A stretch of 64,000 bases of DNA, taken from Pusillimonas sp. DMV24BSW_D. Its GTDB lineage: Bacteria; Pseudomonadota; Gammaproteobacteria; Burkholderiales; Burkholderiaceae_B. The notes beneath the pieces were generated by a model, which did no database searches, had not been told where the DNA came from, and saw nothing but the letters and a program-made list of their open reading frames with translations. The position numbers were made by a program, and so were the translations under genes. This document shows, one piece after another, positions 27,005-35,543 of the stretch (the stretch's first letter is position 1; each line of letters starts with the position of its first letter). The stretch covers positions 2,542,001 to 2,606,000 of the forward strand of contig NZ_CP049990.1 of the NCBI RefSeq assembly GCF_011388195.1, given 5' to 3'.

Positions 27005-27765
27005 TTGAAACTGCCATCGAGTTTCGTGATGTTGTTAAATGCTTTGGCGACGTTACGGTACTTAATCACCTGAATTTCTCGGTAAAGAAAGGAGAAAAGG
27101 TCAGTATTATCGGCCCATCCGGCTCCGGAAAATCTACTGTTCTGCGCATATTGATGACGCTTGAAAAAATAGAATCAGGTGCGGTTTACGTCGCAGAGCA
27201 GCCTTTGTGGCATGAAGTACGTGAAGGTCGATTAGTCCCGGCCGGTGAGCGCCACTTACGTGAAATGCGCAGGGAAATGGGGATGGTTTTTCAACAGTTC
27301 AACCTATTCCCACATATGACAGTTCGGCGCAACATTACTGAAGCACCGAGACACGTTCTGGGTCTATCGAAGAACGACGCAAATGCGCGCGCCGAGGAAT
27401 ACCTGCAACTTGTGGGTTTAAGCGACCAGGCAGATAAATATCCGCACCAGTTGTCCGGTGGTCAGCAACAACGCGTTGCCATCGCACGTGCGCTGGCCAT
27501 GCGCCCGGGTATTATGCTTTTCGATGAACCTACGTCTGCACTCGACCCTGAACTGGTCGGCGAAGTATTGGCGGTCATTCAACGCCTTTCTCAGGAAAGT
27601 GATTTAACCCTGCTGCTCGTAACGCACGAAATGCAATTTGCCCACAACATTTCCGACCGCGTGTGCTTTTTCGACAAAGGCGAAATTGTTGAAGACGGCC
27701 CTCCAGAGGTTCTTTTTACAAACCCAAAAGAAGCCCGAACACGAGAATTTCTGAAGTTGGATTAA
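27001..27765 (+). CDS. ehuA: ectoine/hydroxyectoine ABC transporter ATPase
   Basis: 254 residues, standard for amino-acid-type ABC ATPases (GlnQ/HisP group). Walker [10 protein letters not shown] near residue 38, Q-loop [13 protein letters not shown] near 96, ABC signature [17 protein letters not shown] near 155, Walker [17 protein letters not shown] near 175, and the switch His in [10 protein letters not shown] near 208. It energises EhuCD. It is the last gene of the operon; the convergent ectD terminator lies 10 bases beyond its stop but carries its T-run only in the other direction. Confidence 0.9.
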   Translation: MIETAIEFRDVVKCFGDVTVLNHLNFSVKKGEKVSIIGPSGSGKSTVLRILMTLEKIESGAVYVAEQPLWHEVREGRLVPAGERHLREMRREMGMVFQQFNLFPHMTVRRNITEAPRHVLGLSKNDANARAEEYLQLVGLSDQADKYPHQLSGGQQQRVAIARALAMRPGIMLFDEPTSALDPELVGEVLAVIQRLSQESDLTLLLVTHEMQFAHNISDRVCFFDKGEIVEDGPPEVLFTNPKEARTREFLKLD

Positions 27766-27767
27766 AC

Positions 27768-27804
27768 AAAAAAAACGTTGCGAAGGTGGACTCCTTCGCA
27801 ACGT
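27768..27804 (-). terminator. intrinsic terminator of the ect operon
   Basis: ACGTTGCGAAGG (27775-27786) and CCTTCGCAACGT (27793-27804) form a 12-bp perfect stem with a 6-base loop. Reading leftward it is followed by eight T. Reading rightward the stem is followed by AAAAAC, so it is not an efficient stop for ehuA transcripts. Confidence 0.88.
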
Positions 27805-27835
27805 AAAAACAAACCATCATCAACGCCAGAGGCAG

Positions 27836-28756
27836 TTATACAACTTCTGCATTGGCTTCGAGTGGCTCGAGAGGAACATATTTTTCACGCGTCGCAATAT
27901 ACTCAGGACGCGGTTTCAAACCATACTTTGGCTCGTCGAGCGTATTTTCGATGCTGTTGTACACCATGAACAAATTGGCACGTGGCCACGGCGAAATATT
28001 GCTTGCCGATCCATGCATGGTGTTGCACTCGAAAAAAATCACCGAACCGGCCTTGGCCAATACCGGCTGAATGCCACCTTGCTCAACCAAGAGCTGCAGG
28101 CTGATCGGGTCGGGCACACCAAACTCTTGTTTTTTCAGCGACTGCCGGTAATGGTTGTCAGGCGTGACTCCCTGGCACGAAATGAACTGCTGATGCGAAC
28201 CAGGGATAAGCATGAGCGGGCCATTGCACTCATTGTTGTCGGTTAACAAAATGGAGCAGCTGACCGCACGCATGCGCGGCATACCGTCTTCAATGTGCCA
28301 GGTTTCAAAGTCGGAGTGCCAATAAAACTCCTTCCCTTTGAAACCCGGTTTCAGATTGGCTCGGGACTGGTGGATATACACTTCCGACCCCAGTACCTGG
28401 CGGGCCACATGAATAAGACGCGGGTCACGCGCTATATCGGAAGCCATGCCGCTTAGTTCATGCATTCTAAAAATGGAACGCACGGCATCGCTTCCGGGCT
28501 CGGTGATTGCTTCGTCGAGCTTGCGAATCTCGGGATCCTCGCCCATGCGCTTGACTTCATTGAGCATGGCCTGCACTTCATCTTCATTGAACAGGTTTTC
28601 CAGCACAATGAAGCCGTCGCGGGCGTAGGTGTCGACCTGATTGGCCGTTAGCGCTTTGGCATAACTACCGTTTGCATAAACGACCGGATCCTGTCGGGCA
28701 ATTATGGCTGACGTACGGGCATCACGCGAAGAATAAACATCTTGTAGTGTTGTCAT
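27836..28756 (-). CDS. ectD: ectoine 5-hydroxylase
   Basis: 306 residues from ATG 28756, which has a strong AGGAGG; the frame is open for 25 more codons into ectC. Non-haem iron, 2-oxoglutarate-dependent dioxygenase that hydroxylates ectoine to 5-hydroxyectoine. The EctD signature FYWHSDFETWHIEDGMPRMRA near residue 145 supplies His and Asp ligands, and FFECNTMHGSASN near 247 supplies the second His. DGFIVLENLF near 45 opens the fold. Its presence means the host makes hydroxyectoine and does not stop at ectoine. Last gene of the operon, 19 bases after ectC. Confidence 0.96.
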   Translation of the reverse strand: MTTLQDVYSSRDARTSAIIARQDPVVYANGSYAKALTANQVDTYARDGFIVLENLFNEDEVQAMLNEVKRMGEDPEIRKLDEAITEPGSDAVRSIFRMHELSGMASDIARDPRLIHVARQVLGSEVYIHQSRANLKPGFKGKEFYWHSDFETWHIEDGMPRMRAVSCSILLTDNNECNGPLMLIPGSHQQFISCQGVTPDNHYRQSLKKQEFGVPDPISLQLLVEQGGIQPVLAKAGSVIFFECNTMHGSASNISPWPRANLFMVYNSIENTLDEPKYGLKPRPEYIATREKYVPLEPLEANAEVV

Positions 28757-28775
28757 ACAGTCCTCCTGCAAAACT

Positions 28776-29171
28776 TTATGCAGCGTCTGCTGCCGCTGGA
28801 TACACTCCTTTTTCGTCGTGAACTTCGTCACCCGTTAAGGGCGGGTTAAACACGCAAATAACACGCAAAGGTTCTTTTCCGCCACGCAGCCAGTGCTCGT
28901 CATGCTCGTCGAGTGCATACACCACGCCAGGCTCCAGCTTGTATTTCTTGCCATCGGCAATGGTTTCAATTTCGCCGTCACCCTCTACAACCCACACCGC
29001 TTCCAGGTGATTTTTGTAGTGGATATGCGTTTGCGTACCCGGGCGGATAACGGTTTCATGAAACGAGAAACCCATGCCGTCTTTCTTGAGCAGAACACGG
29101 CGACTAACCCAGTTGTCAGTGCGCATTTCGTACTCTGTTCCAATTACATCTTTAACGTTTTTTACAATCAT
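28776..29171 (-). CDS. ectC: L-ectoine synthase
   Basis: 131 residues. Cupin-fold cyclase that closes N-gamma-acetyl-diaminobutyrate to ectoine. The sequence [25 protein letters not shown] is the family N-terminus. [32 protein letters not shown] near residue 50 and [14 protein letters not shown] near 88 carry the metal and active-site residues. The ATG overlaps the ectB stop by 4 bases (ATGA). Length is normal. Confidence 0.97.
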   Translation of the reverse strand: MIVKNVKDVIGTEYEMRTDNWVSRRVLLKKDGMGFSFHETVIRPGTQTHIHYKNHLEAVWVVEGDGEIETIADGKKYKLEPGVVYALDEHDEHWLRGGKEPLRVICVFNPPLTGDEVHDEKGVYPAAADAA

Positions 29172-30478
29172 CCGCGTTTACCTCCAAACTTCAATACACG
29201 TGCACTGACACCCCGTCCCTTATAGACTTCGGCAACACTGCGTTCAATAATTTCAAGACCTTTTTGAAGCTGCTCTTCGCTAATAGTTAACGCAGGCAAC
29301 AGCTTCAGCACTTCATCGTTGGCACCGGAGGTTTCAATAACCAGACCGTGCTCAAACGCTTTATGCGCAATTTCATTAGCCAGATCATCGCTATCGGCCG
29401 GGGCAACCAAACCTTGAATCATGCCGCGACCCCGTACACTTAACCCTTCATTGGGATAGTTGTACACAATGTTGTCGAGCGACTTGCGAATCATCTCGGA
29501 CTTCTTGGCAATTTCTTGTTCGAACTTATCGTTCGTCCAATAGGTATCCAGCGCCTCGGCAGCCGTCACAAAGGCCAGATTGTTACCGCGGAAAGTACCG
29601 CTGTGCGAACCGGGAGCCCAGATATCGAGCTCGGGCTTCATCAGTACCAACGACATCGGCAACCCATAGCCAGACAGCGACTTCGACAGCGTAACGATGT
29701 CGGGGCTAATACCGTATTTATCGAAACTGAAGAACGAACCGGTACGACCGCAACCCACTTGGATGTCATCCACAATGAGTAACATATCGTATTTGCGGCA
29801 CAGCTTTTCAAGGCTGAGCAACCAACGTTTGGTTGCCACATTTACACCACCCTCACCCTGAACCGTTTCCACGATCACCGCGGCAGGTTGGTCCAGCCCG
29901 CTGCTGGGATCTTCCAGCAAACGCTCGAAATACTCGATAGTATCAATGTTATCGCCCATGTAGCCGCAATAGGGGATAAACGTGGTGTTATCAAGCCCTA
30001 CACCCGCGGCATCGCGAAACTTGCTATTTGCCGTGGTGGCAAGCGAACCGCCGCTTACACCGTGAAAGCCATGAGTAAAGGAAACCACGTTCTCGCGCCC
30101 TTTAACCAAGCGAGCCAGCTTTAATGCGGCTTCAACAGCATTGGTACCTGTAGGCCCGGTAAATTGCAGTTTGTAATTCATGCCACGCGGCTTGAGCAAC
30201 ACTCGCTCGAACGTTTCCATGAAATGTTTCTTCGCTTCGGTGGCCATATCGAGGCCATGCACCACGCCGTCGCTATGGATATATTCGATGAGTTTCTCTT
30301 TCAGCTTGGGGTTGTTGTGCCCATAGTTAAGTGTTCCGGCACCTGCGAAGAAGTCGATATACTCACGACCGGTTTGATCGAACAGGGTCGAACCCTGCGC
30401 TTTGCTAAAAATAACTGGGAAAGATCGAATGTAGCCGCGAACTTCAGACTCCATCCGATCAAAAATATTCAAGTCCAT
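29168..30478 (-). CDS. ectB: diaminobutyrate-2-oxoglutarate aminotransferase
   Basis: 436 residues. Class III PLP aminotransferase making L-2,4-diaminobutyrate from aspartate semialdehyde and glutamate, the first ectoine step. Blocks: SQG-type entry [23 protein letters not shown] near residue 35, [19 protein letters not shown] near 103, [22 protein letters not shown] near 230, and [23 protein letters not shown] near 263 with the PLP lysine. GAGAGG is 9 bases upstream of the ATG. It is separated from ectA by 92 bases that hold nested inverted repeats. Confidence 0.96.
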   Translation of the reverse strand: MDLNIFDRMESEVRGYIRSFPVIFSKAQGSTLFDQTGREYIDFFAGAGTLNYGHNNPKLKEKLIEYIHSDGVVHGLDMATEAKKHFMETFERVLLKPRGMNYKLQFTGPTGTNAVEAALKLARLVKGRENVVSFTHGFHGVSGGSLATTANSKFRDAAGVGLDNTTFIPYCGYMGDNIDTIEYFERLLEDPSSGLDQPAAVIVETVQGEGGVNVATKRWLLSLEKLCRKYDMLLIVDDIQVGCGRTGSFFSFDKYGISPDIVTLSKSLSGYGLPMSLVLMKPELDIWAPGSHSGTFRGNNLAFVTAAEALDTYWTNDKFEQEIAKKSEMIRKSLDNIVYNYPNEGLSVRGRGMIQGLVAPADSDDLANEIAHKAFEHGLVIETSGANDEVLKLLPALTISEEQLQKGLEIIERSVAEVYKGRGVSARVLKFGGKRG

Positions 30479-30511
30479 GATTTGGTTCCTCTCGTTAAAA
30501 TTAAAATTTGA

Positions 30512-30560
30512 TGATCTCAGTAACTTAACCGGCCGGTAACCCGGCTCTTTTTACTGATCA
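30512..30560 (-). other. nested inverted repeats between ectA and ectB
   Basis: TGATCTCAGTAA (30512-30523) can pair with TTACTGATCA (30551-30560) apart from a two-base bulge. Within it lies the palindrome ACCGGCCGGT (30528-30537). The element separates ectA from ectB, whose other junctions with neighbours are tight, and may act as a processing or stability element. Role inferred. Confidence 0.4.
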
Positions 30561-30570
30561 CGCGGCACAA

Positions 30571-31122
30571 TTACTTTTCAGTAAACGGGCCAATTCGCAA
30601 CAAACGCTCATCTTCATGCGCCTGCTCACCAAAATGATGCCCTTCAAACAAGGCAGTTTCATTAATTTCGGTACCTGCCTTGCGCGCCAGCGAAGCAAAC
30701 ATGCCACGAGACGCTGCGTTATCAGGGCCGACGGTTGTCTCTACAAACCGAATATTTTGTAAACCCGGCCGCTGCAAGATTTCTTGCAACATTGATTTGC
30801 CCAAACCCAGGCCCCGGCCACGCTCGTGTACGGCCACCTGCCAAACAAAAAGCACATCCGGCGTTTTGGGCGGGACATAGGCGGAGACAAACCCCACAAC
30901 CTCATTGTCGAGCTCGGCTACGACGCAGGTATCGGTAAAGTGATGCGATAAAAGCAAGTACACATACACTGAATTGACATCAAGGGGGGGGCTTGCCGCA
31001 ATAAGCGCATGAACGGCCTTGGCGTCATCCAGATTGGGCGCGCGCAATACCGGTTGTGTCTTGTTGGCCGGCTGCGCGCTGGTTCGCGACGCAACCTCTT
31101 CCTTATTGTTTGTTGTCATCAT
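30571..31122 (-). CDS. ectA: L-2,4-diaminobutyrate N-gamma-acetyltransferase
   Basis: 183 residues. GNAT-family enzyme that acetylates diaminobutyrate, the second ectoine step. Core LRAPNLDDAKAVHALIAASPPLDVNSVYVYLLLSHHF near residue 27, then the acetyl-CoA loop WQVAVHERGRGLGLGKSMLQEIL near 108 and VETTVGPDNAASRGMFASLARK near 135. The first ATG overlaps the ectR TGA; a second ATG follows immediately. The N-terminal 20 residues are low complexity and probably disordered. Family is clear. Confidence 0.95.
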   Translation of the reverse strand: MMTTNNKEEVASRTSAQPANKTQPVLRAPNLDDAKAVHALIAASPPLDVNSVYVYLLLSHHFTDTCVVAELDNEVVGFVSAYVPPKTPDVLFVWQVAVHERGRGLGLGKSMLQEILQRPGLQNIRFVETTVGPDNAASRGMFASLARKAGTEINETALFEGHHFGEQAHEDERLLRIGPFTEK

Positions 31123-31673
31123 TGCTCTTCAACTTCCAGACCTGTTGCTGCCGTATCCAGGCCAGTTTCAGGTACTTCCAAAATAGGTGAAGCCAATTCA
31201 CCGGCAGGCTCAGGGGGTGCAACGCCGCGTGACTCCATGAGATCGACAATACGCTCGAGAGACAAAGTAATAGTGGCTTGCTCAAGCTCGGGGAGTTCGT
31301 TCAAGGAGTCGGCCAACTTTTGCTGTAGCGGGGAAGGCGTTCCTTTTGCCAACGCTATTCCCGCTTCCGTGGCCGACACAAAAACAATACGTCGATCTTC
31401 ACGCCCCCGTTCGCGACGAATCAGCCCTTTATCTTCCAGGCGATCAAGAATGCCAACCACCGTACTGGCACTCACATGCACTTCCCGGCTAATTGCCGTT
31501 GCCGTGAGCGGGCCATTTTCCGCAATGGCCCGCAAACAAAGAAGCTGAGGCGCCGTGATATTGCTAACGGCAGACAACTGGCGTGAGTGCAGCGCCACTG
31601 CACGTGTAATGCGACGTAACGCACGCAAAATGCGTATATCGTACGGCTGTACAGTTTCAGGCATATTCGTCAT
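31119..31673 (-). CDS. ectR: MarR-family regulator of ectoine synthesis
   Basis: 184 residues from ATG 31673. The open frame reaches 31739, but a near-consensus promoter lies inside that extension, so a downstream start is needed; ATG 31664 is an alternative. Neither has a strong ribosome site. Winged helix: LTATAISREVHVSASTVVGILDRLEDKGLIRRERGREDRRIVFVSATEAG around residues 57-105. The C-terminal tail (PPEPAGELASPILEVPETG) is longer than in most MarR proteins and acidic. By position it corresponds to EctR1, the repressor of ect operons in methylotrophs, and its stop overlaps the ectA start. Confidence 0.87.
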   Translation of the reverse strand: MTNMPETVQPYDIRILRALRRITRAVALHSRQLSAVSNITAPQLLCLRAIAENGPLTATAISREVHVSASTVVGILDRLEDKGLIRRERGREDRRIVFVSATEAGIALAKGTPSPLQQKLADSLNELPELEQATITLSLERIVDLMESRGVAPPEPAGELASPILEVPETGLDTAATGLEVEEQ

Positions 31674-31681
31674 AGTACGAA
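31666..31681. promoter_or_regulatory. candidate MarR-type operator at the ectR start
   Basis: TTCGT (31666-31670) and ACGAA (31677-31681) form a 16-base interrupted palindrome of MarR-like size, downstream of the ect promoter and overlapping the chosen ectR start codon. Binding of EctR here would block elongation or initiation (autorepression). Inferred. Confidence 0.4.
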
Positions 31682-31710
31682 AGACTTCACTAAAATTAAT
31701 TCGTGCTGAA

Positions 31711-31739
31711 ATCATATGAGGAATAAACATTATTGTCAA
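31711..31739 (-). promoter_or_regulatory. strong promoter of ectR-ectABCD
   Basis: Reading leftward, TTGACA (31739-31734), 17 bases, TATGAT (31716-31711). This is nearly a consensus vegetative promoter. Predicted transcript start is near 31704, about 31 bases before the ectR ATG at 31673. Confidence 0.75.
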
Positions 31740-31826
31740 CCCCGAATTAAATGAAACCCAAAAAATGCGCTCAGAATATGATTTCTTATCACCGCTTTAA
31801 CGGAAGTTAAGCACATTTAAAAGAAA

Positions 31827-31866
31827 ATAAAAAAGGGTTCACGCTTTACAATAAGCGCAAACCCTT
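31827..31866 (-). terminator. intrinsic terminator downstream of tldD
   Basis: AAGGGTT (31833-31839) pairs with AACCCTT (31860-31866), with an inner CGCTT/AAGCG stem (31842-31846 / 31853-31857) separated by a CA/CA mismatch. Reading leftward it is followed by TTTTTTATTTTC. It ends tldD transcription before the ect promoter. Confidence 0.75.
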
Positions 31867-31993
31867 GTAACAAAAAACAAAATCGGAGCAATAAGCGGTT
31901 TATTCAGGCAAATTATTCATTGAGGTCGAATCATTTGGGTGCGGCACAAATCATTTAATAATTAAGCAAACTAATTGAATCACCGTGTACCAC

Positions 31994-33451
31994 TCAACCC
32001 GTTCCGCCCACGGTTAAACCATCAATTCGAATTGTGGGCATTCCAACCCCAACAGGAACACTCTGCCCTTCTTTGCCGCACGTACCCACACCTGAGTCGA
32101 GCGCCATGTCGTTGCCGACCATACCTACTTTAGTCATTGCGTCGGGCCCATTACCGATAAGCGTCGCGCCTTTCACAGGTCGCGTCACTTTTCCGTTCTC
32201 GATCAAATAAGCCTCAGACGCAGAAAAAACAAACTTACCACTGGTGATATCGACCTGCCCACCACCAAAATTCGCTGCATATAAACCTTTCTTCACTGAC
32301 CTGACGATCTCTTCGGGCGGCGCGTCCCCCCCCAGCATAAAAGTGTTGGTCATGCGCGGCATAGGTAGATGCGCAAATGATTCACGCCGACCATTTCCTG
32401 TTACTGGCACCCCCATTAAACGCGCATTCATGGAATCCTGCATATATCCACGCAAAATACCATCTTCGATAAGGACATTACGCTGGGTGGGATTGCCTTC
32501 GTCGTCGATATTCAGTGAACCCCGGCGCCCTGCCAACGTGCCGTCGTCGATAACCGTGACACCTTTCGATGCCACACGCTTTCCAATGCGACCCGAGAAA
32601 ATACTGGATTCTTTGCGATTGAAATCGCCTTCGAGCCCATGCCCCACCGCTTCGTGCAACAAAATGCCGGGCCAGCCCGACCCCAATACAACGGTCATTT
32701 CTCCCGCCGGCGCGGCCACCGCTTCAAGATTGGTTAACGCCTCGCCGGCAGCGCGATGTGCATAGTTTTTAAGCACGTCGTCGGTAAAGTATTCAAGCCC
32801 GGAGCGCCCACCACCACCGGCATGGCCCATTTCGCGGCGACCATTGCGCTCTGCAATCACAGTGAGGGACAGACGCACCAACGGACGAACATCGGCAACA
32901 AGACGGCCATCGCTGCCGGCCACCATAATAACGTCGTATTCCGCACCCAAACCCGCCATAACCTGAACAATAGCCGGATTAACCGCCCGCGCCATAGCTT
33001 CCACGCGTTCAAGCAAGGCCACTTTCTCGGGCGCCGGCAACGTATTTACAGGGTCGATAAAGGGATACAGACTGGTGGATGGTGTAATTAAATTACTGTC
33101 CATTTTCTGGGTGCCGCCCCCTTTGCGCCCAATGCTTTTCACCGCCTTGGCCGATGACAACAGCGCCTCGGGGGATAATGAATCGGAATACGCAAAAGCC
33201 GTCTTATCACCACTAATAGCGCGAACACCAACACCCTGGCTGATGGAAAAACTGCCGGTTTTTACAATGCCCTCTTCAAGACTCCAGCCCTCACTTCGTG
33301 TGTACTGGAAATACAAGTCGGCGTAATCGACCTGGCGTGAAAAAATCTCGGCCAGCGCTCGCGACATATGGTCTTCGTTAAGCTCCCATGGGTCGAGCAG
33401 CAACGATTTGGCTGTTGCCAGTGCCTCAATACCCGGATCCGCTACTTTCAT
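31994..33451 (-). CDS. tldD: metalloprotease TldD
   Basis: 485 residues from ATG 33451 (an in-frame TTG lies 4 codons upstream). With TldE/PmbA it forms a zinc protease that degrades unfolded peptides and matures modified peptides. The metal motif HEAVGHGLEGD (HExxxH) is near residue 258. Supporting blocks are SISQGVGVRAISGDKTAFAYSDSL near 70, RRGSLNIDDEGNPTQRNVLIEDGILRGYMQDSMNAR near 310 and PIGNGRRES-like TGNGRRESFAHLPMPRMTNTF near 350. The partner gene pmbA is not in the window. It follows the nitrilase-family gene by 59 bases, a pairing common in Burkholderiales. Confidence 0.95.
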   Translation of the reverse strand: MKVADPGIEALATAKSLLLDPWELNEDHMSRALAEIFSRQVDYADLYFQYTRSEGWSLEEGIVKTGSFSISQGVGVRAISGDKTAFAYSDSLSPEALLSSAKAVKSIGRKGGGTQKMDSNLITPSTSLYPFIDPVNTLPAPEKVALLERVEAMARAVNPAIVQVMAGLGAEYDVIMVAGSDGRLVADVRPLVRLSLTVIAERNGRREMGHAGGGGRSGLEYFTDDVLKNYAHRAAGEALTNLEAVAAPAGEMTVVLGSGWPGILLHEAVGHGLEGDFNRKESSIFSGRIGKRVASKGVTVIDDGTLAGRRGSLNIDDEGNPTQRNVLIEDGILRGYMQDSMNARLMGVPVTGNGRRESFAHLPMPRMTNTFMLGGDAPPEEIVRSVKKGLYAANFGGGQVDITSGKFVFSASEAYLIENGKVTRPVKGATLIGNGPDAMTKVGMVGNDMALDSGVGTCGKEGQSVPVGVGMPTIRIDGLTVGGTG

Positions 33452-33510
33452 AAATTCAGCCAATTAATATGCATTAATAAATAAATCTTCCAATATGGGA
33501 AAACACATCA

Positions 33511-34329
33511 TCATAGTACCCGATGCTGAAGTGCGGGCAAGGCGGTTCGAACTTCAGACAAACGCGTCTGGTTAATAGCGCCCGACACCACACCAGGTCC
33601 TTCCGGCAAGCACGCCAGCACCTCACCCCAGGGATCAACCAACATGGAATGACCCCAGGTTCGGCGACCGTTCTCGTGTTTGCCGCCTTGAGCGGCACCC
33701 AGCACATAACACTGATTCTCAACCGCGCGAGCACGCAGCAGCATTTCCCAATGTGCCGACCCCGTAGTGTAAGTGAAAGCCGCCGGCACCAGAATCAAGT
33801 TCACGTTACCCAGCGCACGATACAACTCGGGAAAGCGCAAATCGTAGCAGATCGACAAACCCACCTTGCCACAGGGTGCATCGAACGATTGCGGTGCATT
33901 TTCGCCCGGCCTGATTGAAACGGATTCGTCGTAGGCTTCAGTGCCTTTTTTGAACCCAAACAAATGAATTTTGTCATAACGAGCCACGCGACGCCCTTGC
34001 GGGTCAAACACCAGTGTTGTGTTATAGATGCGGCTGGATTCCCCTGTTACAAGAGGTACGGTACCACCGACAATCCAAACACCGTGCCGCTGGGCCTGAT
34101 CGGCCAAAAATTGCTGGATTGGGCCATTGTCGAGTTGCTCGCCAATATCAACTTTGTCATGATCATTTCTGCCCATTAGACAAAAATACTCGGGTAAAAC
34201 AAGTAATTGCGCCCCCTTTTCCACCGCTTCGGAAATAAGTTCAGCCGCCTGCTGAATATTGTTTTTTACACTGGTTGTTGAAACTGTTTGCAGTGCCGCA
34301 ACCTGAAAATCCTGCGTAAGTTCACCCAT
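33511..34329 (-). CDS. carbon-nitrogen hydrolase, Nit1/Nit2-like amidase
   Basis: 272 residues. Nitrilase superfamily with the Glu-Lys-Cys triad in LLVLPEYFCLMGR (Glu near residue 48), RYDKIHLFGFKKG (Lys near 113) and VGLSICYDLRFPELYR (Cys near 150). This clade includes deaminated glutathione amidase (Nit1) and omega-amidase (Nit2), metabolite-repair enzymes; the exact substrate cannot be fixed by eye. Cytoplasmic, no signal. It lies directly upstream of tldD and is probably cotranscribed with it. Confidence 0.88.
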   Translation of the reverse strand: MGELTQDFQVAALQTVSTTSVKNNIQQAAELISEAVEKGAQLLVLPEYFCLMGRNDHDKVDIGEQLDNGPIQQFLADQAQRHGVWIVGGTVPLVTGESSRIYNTTLVFDPQGRRVARYDKIHLFGFKKGTEAYDESVSIRPGENAPQSFDAPCGKVGLSICYDLRFPELYRALGNVNLILVPAAFTYTTGSAHWEMLLRARAVENQCYVLGAAQGGKHENGRRTWGHSMLVDPWGEVLACLPEGPGVVSGAINQTRLSEVRTALPALQHRVL

Positions 34330-34365
34330 AAAACACCTTGCTCAATATTTTGTATCGGTTTTCAT

Positions 34366-34398
34366 ATTAATAAATAAATATTCTTTTTATTTATTAAT
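34366..34398. promoter_or_regulatory. 13-bp A/T-only inverted repeat in the hns upstream region
   Basis: ATTAATAAATAAA (34366-34378) and TTTATTTATTAAT (34386-34398) around 7 bases, within about 120 bases of very high A+T. TATAGT at 34432-34437 could be the hns -10. A curved or cruciform-prone site is a likely H-NS nucleation point for autorepression (inferred). Confidence 0.5.
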
Positions 34399-34469
34399 AA
34401 ACAAATAATAAGTTAAAATTTTCCACGTTTTTATAGTGAATAAATAATTATTACCACAAGGCAAAATTA

Positions 34470-34838
34470 ATGACTCGTGAATCTTATGCTTCGCTACAAC
34501 AGAAAATAGAAAAAGAAATTCAGAAACTGAAAAAACAGGCGGAAGCGCTAAAGGCAAAACAACGCACTCCCGTCATTAAAGATATCGTGCGGAAAATGCG
34601 TGAATACGACATCACGCCCGACGACATTACGAAAGCTTTCTCAAAAATAAAAGAAACCGGTAAACGCGCGCCCCATGTCAGCAATGGTAAATCACGCGGC
34701 GTCGTGCCGCCAAAATATCGCCACCCCGAAACCGGCGCCACCTGGACAGGGCGAGGCAAAGCACCCCGCTGGATTTCGAACGCCGAATCACAAGGCCATT
34801 CGCGCGAAACCTTTTTAATTAAACCAAACAATCAATAA
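34470..34838 (+). CDS. H-NS-like histone family nucleoid protein
   Basis: 122 residues. N-terminal oligomerisation helix (YASLQQKIEKEIQKLKKQAEALKAK, coiled-coil prone) and the C-terminal H-NS DNA-binding block YRHPETGATWTGRGKAPRWI near residue 88, which inserts into the minor groove of A/T-rich DNA. The C-terminus adds NAESQGHSRETFLI. This is the H-NS form common in Burkholderiales (BpH3/MvaT-unrelated). AAGG lies 8 bases upstream of the ATG. Its own upstream region is extremely A/T-rich. It converges on the lipoprotein gene with one base between stops. Confidence 0.88.
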   Translation: MTRESYASLQQKIEKEIQKLKKQAEALKAKQRTPVIKDIVRKMREYDITPDDITKAFSKIKETGKRAPHVSNGKSRGVVPPKYRHPETGATWTGRGKAPRWISNAESQGHSRETFLIKPNNQ

Positions 34839-34839
34839 A

Positions 34840-35472
34840 CTAATCGATGGTGTAGCTTATATCGCGCACACTGCCATTATTCGCCGGAAAGCCATCGAAT
34901 ATCGCATTGGTTAAATAAGGCATAACGGCCGGCAGGTTATCACTTTCAGTTATTACCACTGCAGTTGATCTATATACCTCTGCGCCGTCGAGCTCATTAT
35001 CTTTAATAATGACCGTCAGGCTGTTTTTAAATGTCGTCACCGGCGTATTAATAACCGGTGGCGAATAAAACATGCCGCCGCCAAAGCCATAAGGCCCTCC
35101 GTAATAACCTGCCCACGGCCCAAAGAACGGGCCCGGAAAATAGGGTTCGGCAAATTGCTGCACCCAACTCTGGCTCATTGGATTATCGTAGCTGAACGAC
35201 ACGACAAAACGGGCTTCAGAGGGGTTGCCTGCCTCTACCAACCCAGTGCGGCCAATCGAAGCTCGAATCATGTCTGCGAAAGACTGATACTCAAGATTAC
35301 TGTCCTGGCCGGCCATCGGCACGACTGTATATTTTTGACCTGGCGCATCCCCCGGCCATTTTTCGTAGGTTGTTACACGTGCGGAAATTGACGAGGCACA
35401 TCCCGCCAACATCAATAATGCCAGTAGCCCAGCAAAAAACCGACCTAACATCGGCCAACGATTTACGCCCAT
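34840..35472 (-). CDS. DUF4136 family lipoprotein
   Basis: 210 residues from ATG 35472, with GGAG upstream; 11 further codons upstream are open. Lipoprotein signal peptide ends LAGC (Cys25). The body fits DUF4136: SARVTTYEKWPGDAPGQKYTVVP, EYQSFADMIRASIGRTGLVEAG, FVVSFSYDNPMS. A Gly/Pro/aromatic-rich insert (FPGPFFGPWAGYYGGPYGFGGGMFYSPP) is in the middle. It ends with a beta-rich NSLTVIIKDNELDGAEVYRSTAVV segment. Outer-membrane anchored protein of unknown function. Confidence 0.82.
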   Translation of the reverse strand: MGVNRWPMLGRFFAGLLALLMLAGCASSISARVTTYEKWPGDAPGQKYTVVPMAGQDSNLEYQSFADMIRASIGRTGLVEAGNPSEARFVVSFSYDNPMSQSWVQQFAEPYFPGPFFGPWAGYYGGPYGFGGGMFYSPPVINTPVTTFKNSLTVIIKDNELDGAEVYRSTAVVITESDNLPAVMPYLTNAIFDGFPANNGSVRDISYTID

Positions 35473-35543
35473 TTGCTTCTCCAAAACACCGCACACAACA
35501 AACATTACAATAAACCGATTACTACAATACAGCGATTAAATTT

